From an uncultured Eubacteriales bacterium (GTDB lineage: Bacteria; Bacillota; Clostridia; Oscillospirales; Acutalibacteraceae), in assembly GCA_900320235.1 (NCBI GenBank), contig ONRO01000317.1, positions 1 to 16,938 of the forward strand: 16,938 nucleotides of DNA, written 5' to 3'. The notes beneath the pieces were generated by a model. It was given only the letters and a program-made list of their open reading frames with translations. It was not told where the DNA came from and searched no databases. Position 1 is the stretch's first letter, and the number at the start of each line of letters is the position of its first letter. Below, one piece after another: positions 1 through 5,235 of the stretch. The position numbers and the translations under genes were made by a program.

Positions 1-28
1 AGAAAATACCGGTATGGCGGTGAAGTGA
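1..28 (+). other. possible 3' tail of an upstream gene
   Basis: Only 28 bases precede trmFO. One frame reads ENTGMAVK and then TGA at 26-28, which would give a TGATG overlap with the trmFO ATG at 28 and so translational coupling. A second frame reads KIPVWR and stops at 21-23. In many Bacillota topA precedes trmFO, but eight residues are not enough to identify it. Which frame is real cannot be decided from this window. Confidence 0.25.
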
Positions 29-1326
29 TGTTTATTAATGTACTCGGAGCAGGTCTTGCAGGTTGTGAAGCTGCCTGGCAGATTGCCGAAAAAGGTATAA
101 AAGTCAGGCTTTATGAAATGAAACCTCTGAAAAAGACTCCTGCTCATTCAAGTGATGATTTTTGTGAGCTTATTTGCTCAAATTCTCTGAAGGCTGCAAG
201 GGTCGAAAGCGCAGCAGGTCTGCTGAAGGAGGAAATGCGCAGACTTGGCTCTCTGCTGATGCAGTGTGCAGATAAATGCAGCGTTCCTGCCGGAGGTGCG
301 CTTGCAGTTGACAGAAATGCTTTTTCCGGAATGGTGACTGAAAAAATAAAAAATCATCCTGAAATAGAAGTAATAGGAAAAGAAATAACGGATTTTCCAA
401 AAGATGGGATAACAGTTGTTGCAACAGGCCCGCTGACAAGCGATGCTTTTGCTGAAAAAATAATAGAACGCTGCGGAGGAAGTCTTCATTTCTTTGATGC
501 AGCAGCGCCGATCGTTACTGCGGAAAGTATTGACATGGACTGCGCCTTCACTGCATCAAGATATGATAAGGGCGGTGATGATGCATATATCAACTGTCCT
601 ATGAATAAGGAAGAATATGAAGCATTCCATGAGGCTCTTGTCAGCGCTGAGCGTGCACCGAGACATGATGTCGATGTAATGAACCCGAAGGTTTATGAAG
701 GTTGTATGCCGGTGGAAATACTTGCCGGCAGAGGACTGGATACACTTCGCTTCGGTCCGATGAAGCCTGTCGGACTACGTGACCCTAAAACAGGTCACAG
801 ACCCTGGGCAGTGCTTCAGCTTCGCACAGAAAACAGTCAGAAAACACTTTATAATCTTGTGGGCTTTCAGACAAATCTGAAATTTCCTGAGCAGAAAAGA
901 GTATTCGGTATGATACCGGCACTGAAAAATGCAGAATATGTCCGCTATGGAGTAATGCATAGAAATACATTTCTCGATTCACCTGAGGTCCTCGGAGCTG
1001 ATTATGCAATGAAGGACGATCCTGATCTTTTTTTCGCAGGTCAGATGACTGGTGTTGAGGGATATATGGAATCTGCATCTTCAGGACTGATGGCAGGAAT
1101 AAATGCTGCAAGAAGATACAGGGGTGAAGCTTCGCTGATACTGCCGCCGGAAACAATGACAGGAGCATTGTCAGGATATATCGCAAACTGCGAATCAAAG
1201 GATTTCCAGCCGATGGGAGCAAATCTCGGAATATTACCGCCTCTGGCTGAGCATATCCGTGACAAGCGTGAACGTGCTGCGGCATATGCAAAAAGAGCTC
1301 TGGAAATACTTGAAAACTATATATGA
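28..1326 (+). CDS. trmFO: tRNA (m5U54) methyltransferase TrmFO, folate/FAD-dependent
   Basis: Cytoplasmic flavoenzyme that methylates U54 in the T-loop of tRNA to ribothymidine, using 5,10-methylenetetrahydrofolate and reduced FAD instead of S-adenosylmethionine. The 432-residue product matches the family length (about 435). Seen: an N-terminal FAD-binding glycine loop GAGLAG at residues 7-12; the ELICSNSLK block with Cys50; YEGCMP with Cys226, the positions of the two catalytic cysteines of the Bacillus enzyme; and late blocks RYGVMHRNTF and FAGQMTGVEGY. The ATG at 28 is preferred because homologues begin three to six residues before the glycine loop and a GGCGG lies 7 nt upstream. A GTG directly before it (25) would add one residue, and the frame stays open to the window edge. 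Called from strong family resemblance. Confidence 0.96.
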   Translation: MFINVLGAGLAGCEAAWQIAEKGIKVRLYEMKPLKKTPAHSSDDFCELICSNSLKAARVESAAGLLKEEMRRLGSLLMQCADKCSVPAGGALAVDRNAFSGMVTEKIKNHPEIEVIGKEITDFPKDGITVVATGPLTSDAFAEKIIERCGGSLHFFDAAAPIVTAESIDMDCAFTASRYDKGGDDAYINCPMNKEEYEAFHEALVSAERAPRHDVDVMNPKVYEGCMPVEILAGRGLDTLRFGPMKPVGLRDPKTGHRPWAVLQLRTENSQKTLYNLVGFQTNLKFPEQKRVFGMIPALKNAEYVRYGVMHRNTFLDSPEVLGADYAMKDDPDLFFAGQMTGVEGYMESASSGLMAGINAARRYRGEASLILPPETMTGALSGYIANCESKDFQPMGANLGILPPLAEHIRDKRERAAAYAKRALEILENYI

Positions 1327-1374
1327 TGCAAATGAACAGATCATCGCTTTCTTTTCACAGCAGCGGAGGTTTTT

Positions 1375-1416
1375 ATGAGTGTGGACGGAGCAGACATCCA
1401 TGTTTTTGCAGGATGA
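1375..1416 (+). other. 13-codon open frame with strong Shine-Dalgarno, upstream of plsX
   Basis: In the 201-base gap between trmFO and plsX, GGAGG at 1365-1369 sits 5 nt before an ATG that opens the peptide MSVDGADIHVFAG and then a TGA. The same frame stays open past that TGA for 15 more codons, to a second TGA at 1462-1464, and a second 13-codon frame (MFLQDESLMKIII) starts at 1400 in another phase. No hydrophobic, toxin or leader-peptide signature is obvious. It could be a regulatory leader, the relic of a small gene, or chance. The rest of the gap shows only a weak CTCT-GAAC-AGAG hairpin (1459-1470) and no clear promoter. Confidence 0.3.
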
Positions 1417-1527
1417 AAGCCTGATGAAAATAATTATCTGAGTCAGGAAAAGCTGATACTCTGAACAGAGAGCAGAACATAGTGGAAAATATGCACTGTG
1501 GGAAAGCCGGAAAACAGGAGGAAAAAT

Positions 1528-2541
1528 ATGAAGGTAATTGTTGATGTGTTCGGCGGAGATAATGCACCGCTGGTCGTTTTGAAGGGATGTATTCTTTCAA
1601 AGGAGAAGAATCCCGGAATAGATATCGCCCTTGTCGGTAATATAGAAAAGGTTAAAAAATGTGCAGAGGAAAACGGACTTGACATTTCCGGCTTTACACT
1701 TTATGATGCGGCAGATGAGCTGAGTATGGAGGATGACCCTGGAGCAGTTCTCAAGGAAAAAAAGGACAGCTCGATGGCAGTCGGACTCAGGCTTACTGCA
1801 CAGGGTAAGGGAGATGCCTTTGTCAGCGCAGGAAACAGCGGAGCAATTACACTGGGAGCGACAATGCTTGTCAAGCGTATCAAGGGAATCAAAAGACCTG
1901 CTTTTGCACCGATAATGCCGACTTCTGGAGGTCCGTTCATGCTTATAGATGCAGGAGCAAATGTAGAGGTAAGGGCAGAAATGCTCAGACAGTTTGCAAT
2001 AATGGGCAGCGTATATATGGAAAAGATAATCGGAATAAAAAATCCGAGAGTAGCTCTTGCAAATGTCGGTACAGAGGATCATAAGGGTGATACCCTCAGA
2101 CATGAGGCTTTTGCACTTCTCAAAGAAACAGATATCAATTTCATCGGCAATACCGAGGCAAGGGATATCCCTTCCGGAGTAGCAGAGGTTATTGTAGCGG
2201 ACGGCTTTACAGGCAATGTTATCGCAAAAATGTATGAGGGCGCAGCAAAAGAGATCGTGGGAATGTTCAAGGGTGTTTTCTATAAGAATCTCAGGACAAA
2301 ACTCGGCGCTCTTATGATGAAAAAAGAAATGGACGAGCTTAAACAGTATTTTGACTACAAACGCTACGGCGGAGCTGTTGTAATGGGCGTGAATAAGCCA
2401 GTATTCAAAACACACGGAAGCGCAAATGAGGTTGCGATCGCTGTATCAATAAAAGCAGCAGCCGATTATGCAGGAACAGGTGCGATAGATATTATTGCAG
2501 AGAAGATCGCACAGATAAATAAAAATAATACCGGGGAGTAA
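1528..2541 (+). CDS. plsX: phosphate acyltransferase PlsX
   Basis: Converts acyl-ACP and phosphate to acyl-phosphate, the donor used by PlsY for the first acylation of glycerol-3-phosphate; a peripheral membrane enzyme of phospholipid synthesis. The 337-residue product fits the family (about 330-345). Seen: the N-terminal VFGGDNAP block (residues 7-14), AFVSAGNSGA, the IDAGANVEVRAEMLRQFAIMG-type core and the ADGFTGNV block, all typical of PlsX. The start is the ATG at 1528, with AGGAGG at 1516-1521 and a 6-nt spacer; an in-frame GTG at 1498 has no such site and would add residues absent from homologues. It ends 3 nt before rnc. The acpP gene often found right after plsX is absent here. Confidence 0.96.
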   Translation: MKVIVDVFGGDNAPLVVLKGCILSKEKNPGIDIALVGNIEKVKKCAEENGLDISGFTLYDAADELSMEDDPGAVLKEKKDSSMAVGLRLTAQGKGDAFVSAGNSGAITLGATMLVKRIKGIKRPAFAPIMPTSGGPFMLIDAGANVEVRAEMLRQFAIMGSVYMEKIIGIKNPRVALANVGTEDHKGDTLRHEAFALLKETDINFIGNTEARDIPSGVAEVIVADGFTGNVIAKMYEGAAKEIVGMFKGVFYKNLRTKLGALMMKKEMDELKQYFDYKRYGGAVVMGVNKPVFKTHGSANEVAIAVSIKAAADYAGTGAIDIIAEKIAQINKNNTGE

Positions 2542-2544
2542 AAA

Positions 2545-3219
2545 ATGAAAGAGCTTGAAAAGCGAATTGGTTATACTTATAAAAATATCTCGTATCTTGA
2601 GAATGCACTGACACATTCTTCATATGCAAATGAAGTGCGTCACGGTGTGAAAAGTAATGAAAGGCTTGAGTTTCTCGGTGATGCGGTACTGAGTATCGTT
2701 GTTTCCGATTATATCTACCGCAACTGTCCTAAGCTTCCGGAGGGTGAGCTTTCAAAGCTGAGGGCGTCGCTTGTATGTGAAAAAAGCCTTTGCAGATTTT
2801 CCGCAGCTCTCGGAGTGGGCGATTATCTCCGACTTTCAAGAGGTGAAAAGAACCTTCACGGAAACGAAAGACCATCAATACTTGCAGATGCATTCGAGGC
2901 AATAATCGCATCGATCTATCTTGACGGCGGAATGGAACAGGCAAGAAAATTTATCCTTCACTGGGTGGAGCCTGAAATAAAGAATCCTAAGCCTCGTGCC
3001 TTCAAGGACTATAAGACAACACTTCAGGAGATCATACAGAAAAATCCTGAGGAAAAGCTTTCCTATGTTCTTGTTGGGGAAGAAGGCCCTGACCATGACA
3101 AGCATTTCTTTGTTGAGGTGCATCTGAATAATAATGTCATCGGCAAGGGAGGCGGAAGAAGCAAAAAGGAAGCTGAACAGCAGGCTGCAAGAGAAGCACT
3201 CAAGCTTATGGGCTACTGA
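2545..3219 (+). CDS. rnc: ribonuclease III
   Basis: Double-strand-specific endoribonuclease that processes rRNA precursors and some mRNAs; acts as a homodimer with Mg2+. The 224-residue product is of normal length. The N-terminal catalytic domain has the signature ERLEFLGDAVL (residues 39-49) with acidic residues E39, E42, D46, E66, D115 and E118 at the expected spacing. The C-terminal dsRNA-binding domain begins near residue 152 (YKTTLQEIIQ) and ends with GKGGGRSKKEAEQQAAREAL. The ribosome site GGGGAG lies in the last codons of plsX and the gap is 3 nt, so the two genes are surely co-transcribed and probably coupled. The usual rnc-smc-ftsY order of Bacillota is kept, with two extra genes inserted before smc. 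Confidence 0.97.
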   Translation: MKELEKRIGYTYKNISYLENALTHSSYANEVRHGVKSNERLEFLGDAVLSIVVSDYIYRNCPKLPEGELSKLRASLVCEKSLCRFSAALGVGDYLRLSRGEKNLHGNERPSILADAFEAIIASIYLDGGMEQARKFILHWVEPEIKNPKPRAFKDYKTTLQEIIQKNPEEKLSYVLVGEEGPDHDKHFFVEVHLNNNVIGKGGGRSKKEAEQQAAREALKLMGY

Positions 3220-3241
3220 TATCCAGCAGAAAGGTAATTAT

Positions 3242-3928
3242 ATGGTGTTACAAGAATCATCATTTTTCAGAGCAAGAAAAAAAGCACTTATTGCAGCAGG
3301 TATATTCTATATTGTTCTTCTGGGAATATGGGCTTTTCTTGAGCTTTATCTGACGACAAATTTTCTGAGAAATGTACCGGAGAGAATCTATGATATCATT
3401 AAGGAAATAGGTTTAAAGCTGATAGTATGGTTTCTGCCTGCACTTGTTATCAGCAGAAAATTTGACAGCAGTATGTATGTAGATAAAAGTGAAATGTTTT
3501 CGGTGAAAAAAAAGGATCTGCTGTATTTGCTGATATTATTGCCTTTCATGATGTTCCACGCTGTGCTTTCAATCCGCTCAAAGGGCGGTATCGTAATTAA
3601 CAGCAGCTTTTCAGTGCTTGATGTGCTGATATTTGCATCAGTAGGTCTTTGCGAGGAAATGGTTTTCAGGGGAGTTTTGCTGAATGTTACTCTCAGGGAA
3701 AAAAAGAACAATATTGCAGCAATTGCTGTGAATGCAGTTCTGTTTTTGATAATACATTTTCCGATATGGTACAGAACAGGTGCACTTGCAGATAATCTTT
3801 TAAGCGGATCATTTATTACTGTAATTATTCTGAGCATTATTTTCAGCTATGTATTCAGTAAAACAAAAGGTATTGTGATCCCGGCAGCTCTGCATATGTG
3901 CTGGGATATACTGTGCGTTATGCAGTGA
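3242..3928 (+). CDS. CPBP-family intramembrane metalloprotease (Abi/Rce1-like)
   Basis: Polytopic membrane protein of 228 residues with the three hallmark motifs of the CPBP (Abi, Rce1-type) family: EExxxR at residues 138-143 (EEMVFR), FxxxH at 168-172 (FLIIH) and HxxxD at 218-222 (HMCWD). Hydrophobic segments lie roughly at 15-37, 58-71, 92-111, 124-137, 158-173 and 191-206, with a further short one at the C-terminus, giving about six or seven membrane spans. Family members cleave substrates inside the membrane, and some act in bacteriocin immunity or protein maturation; the substrate here is unknown. The ATG at 3242 was chosen for the AAGG 7 nt upstream and because it follows rnc by only 22 nt. 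Its position in the rnc-smc block suggests co-transcription, not necessarily a shared function. Confidence 0.88.
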   Translation: MVLQESSFFRARKKALIAAGIFYIVLLGIWAFLELYLTTNFLRNVPERIYDIIKEIGLKLIVWFLPALVISRKFDSSMYVDKSEMFSVKKKDLLYLLILLPFMMFHAVLSIRSKGGIVINSSFSVLDVLIFASVGLCEEMVFRGVLLNVTLREKKNNIAAIAVNAVLFLIIHFPIWYRTGALADNLLSGSFITVIILSIIFSYVFSKTKGIVIPAALHMCWDILCVMQ

Positions 3929-3939
3929 ATCAGACATTG

Positions 3940-3983
3940 TTTTTTCCTGACTGCGCCGCAAAAGCGGTGTGATCAGGAGAAAA
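3940..3983. other. 20-bp stem-loop between the CPBP and radical-SAM genes
   Basis: Arms 3940-3959 and 3964-3983 pair over 20 positions, with a 4-nt AAAA loop, one C-A mismatch (3951/3972) and four G-U type pairs. The outer part pairs a T-run (3940-3945) with GAAAA (3979-3983), so neither strand has a free T-tract after the stem, as a normal intrinsic terminator would. It may be an RNase III or RNase E-type processing site, an mRNA stabiliser, or a weak terminator acting on both strands. It lies 11 nt after the protease stop. Confidence 0.6.
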
Positions 3984-4001
3984 TAATCAGGGATTTCAGC
4001 T

Positions 4002-5039
4002 TTGGAGGGGGCGGTCAGTATCAGACATTCAAATATTGCAATATTTGTTCCTCATAACGGCTGTCCGCATCAGTGTTCTTTCTGCAATCAGAAACAGATC
4101 ACAGGACAAAGCTTTCAGCCTCACGCTGCAGATGTGATCGCAGCAGCTGAAACAGCAAGAAAAAGCCTGAAAGAAAAGACCGCTGATGCAGAAATAGCGT
4201 TTTTCGGCGGCAGCTTTACTGCGATCGACAGAGAATATATGCTCGAACTGCTTGATGCAGCAGCACCCTATGTAAAAAGCGGAGAATTCGGTGGTATCAG
4301 ACTTTCAACAAGACCCGATGCAATAAGCTGTGAAATACTGGAAATACTGAAAAGCTCCGGTGTTACGTCAATTGAGCTTGGCGCACAGAGCATGGATGAG
4401 CAGGTGCTTCTCATGAATGAAAGAGGACATACCGCGGATGATGTCAGGAGGGCTTCGGCTCTGATACATGAATACGGCTTTTCACTGGGGCTTCAGATGA
4501 TGACAGGGCTGTACGGCAGCACTCCTGAAAAGGACAGACAGACTGCATATTCACTTGCAGAGCTTGAGCCTGATACAATGCGGATCTATCCGACAGTTGT
4601 TATGAAAGGAACAAGACTTTATGAGCTGTATAAGACGGGAGAATATGCCCCGCCTGATACAAAGCAGTCGGTTCCGCTGTGTGCAGAGCTTCTGGAGTTT
4701 TTTGAAAGCCGTGGTATAGCTGTAATAAGACTGGGACTTCATGACAGCGAAAGCCTTCGTGAAAGCATGGCGGCAGGAGCCTTTCACCCGAGCTTTCGTG
4801 AGCTTTGCGAGAGCAGGATCATGCTTGACGGATTACTTTCACAACTTAGAGAAAAGGAAGTTGAAGAAGGAGAAATAACCGTCCGCATAAATCCGAAAAG
4901 TATATCAAGGTTCACAGGGCAAAGAAAGGCAAATATCAGGAAGCTCAGTGAAATGGGCATAGCGGTAAAGACAGAGACAGATGAAACCCTTGATAAATAC
5001 GAAATCATTATTGTGAAATATAAGGTAAAAAATAGGTAA
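4002..5039 (+). CDS. radical SAM protein, Elp3-like (no acetyltransferase domain)
   Basis: The 345-residue product carries the radical-SAM cluster motif CxxxCxxC at Cys21, Cys25 and Cys28 (CPHQCSFCNQ), followed by the glycine-rich SAM-contact strand GGSF (69-72) and later barrel strands such as IELGAQS. It resembles the radical-SAM part of Elp3/COG1243-type proteins but stops before the GNAT domain of true Elp3. Such genes are common near rnc and smc in clostridia, yet the reaction is not known to me; tRNA modification is a guess. The start is uncertain: TTG at 4002 has AGGGA (3989-3993) 8 nt upstream, and no ATG or GTG is available in frame before the cluster motif. A stronger GGAGGGGG (4004-4011) lies inside this start and would serve only an ATC codon at 4020. 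Confidence 0.85.
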   Translation: MEGAVSIRHSNIAIFVPHNGCPHQCSFCNQKQITGQSFQPHAADVIAAAETARKSLKEKTADAEIAFFGGSFTAIDREYMLELLDAAAPYVKSGEFGGIRLSTRPDAISCEILEILKSSGVTSIELGAQSMDEQVLLMNERGHTADDVRRASALIHEYGFSLGLQMMTGLYGSTPEKDRQTAYSLAELEPDTMRIYPTVVMKGTRLYELYKTGEYAPPDTKQSVPLCAELLEFFESRGIAVIRLGLHDSESLRESMAAGAFHPSFRELCESRIMLDGLLSQLREKEVEEGEITVRINPKSISRFTGQRKANIRKLSEMGIAVKTETDETLDKYEIIIVKYKVKNR

Positions 5040-5098
5040 GTGAAAAATAAGTAAGTCATAAGAAAAAATGTCATTAAAAAGGACAAAGAATTGCAGGT

Positions 5099-5190
5099 CA
5101 AGGGGCTCGAGCCCCTTGCGAGGTGCAGGGCGAGGAGCCCTGCCGGGGATCAGGGGCAGAGCCCCTGATGGGGTGCGGGGCAAAGCCCCG
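5099..5190. repeat. array of four GC-rich hairpins with ~25-nt period
   Basis: The 193-base gap between the radical-SAM gene and smc holds four consecutive palindromes in a very GC-rich stretch flanked by A-rich sequence. (1) 5099-5118, a perfect 20-nt palindrome centred on CTCGAG. (2) 5125-5131 with 5137-5143, 7 bp, loop GAGGA. (3) 5149-5157 with 5161-5169, 9 bp, loop AGA. (4) 5176-5181 with 5185-5190, 6 bp, loop AAA. Centres fall near 5108, 5134, 5159 and 5183. Linkers are variants of GGGGTG or GAGGTG. It looks like a dispersed REP-like modular repeat. It does not look like a terminator (no T-tract) and I see no coding signal in it. Confidence 0.85.
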
Positions 5191-5213
5191 GCATACAGGA
5201 ACAGAGAATAAAA

Positions 5214-5235
5214 AAGGAAACGATGTGATAAATTG
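5214..5235 (+). promoter_or_regulatory. unusual smc translation start: AAGGA, ATG-TGA, then TTG
   Basis: A Shine-Dalgarno-like AAGGA (5214-5218) is 4 nt from an ATG at 5223, but that ATG is followed at once by TGA (a one-codon frame). The smc frame can start only at TTG 5233, because an in-frame TAA lies at 5209-5211 and there is no other start codon between. The ribosome site is then 14 nt away, longer than usual. Start-stop followed by re-initiation at TTG is one possible reading; simple weak initiation is another. Confidence 0.5.

Noticed and set aside
1375..1464. Read-through of the TGA at 1414 as selenocysteine
   Set aside because: No catalytic context around the codon, a second TGA soon after, and no SECIS-like hairpin visible directly downstream.
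1597..2415. A long (272-residue) minus-strand frame opposite plsX
   Set aside because: It is a shadow of plsX: Cys/His/Ile-rich with no domain, while the + strand frame is a clear PlsX.
3134..3241. N-terminal extension of the CPBP protease starting inside rnc
   Set aside because: It overlaps the RNase III dsRNA-binding domain in another frame; the ATG at 3242 has its own ribosome site and leads into the first membrane segment.
5099..5190. CRISPR array or intrinsic terminator as explanation of the hairpins
   Set aside because: There are no identical repeats separated by unique spacers, and no T-tract follows any stem.
5068..5211. A 47-codon + strand open frame (MSLKRTKNCR..., Arg/Gly/Pro-rich) across the hairpin array
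   Set aside because: Its composition comes entirely from the GC-rich palindromes, the opposite strand is open too, and the ribosome site is poor. It is a by-product of the repeats.
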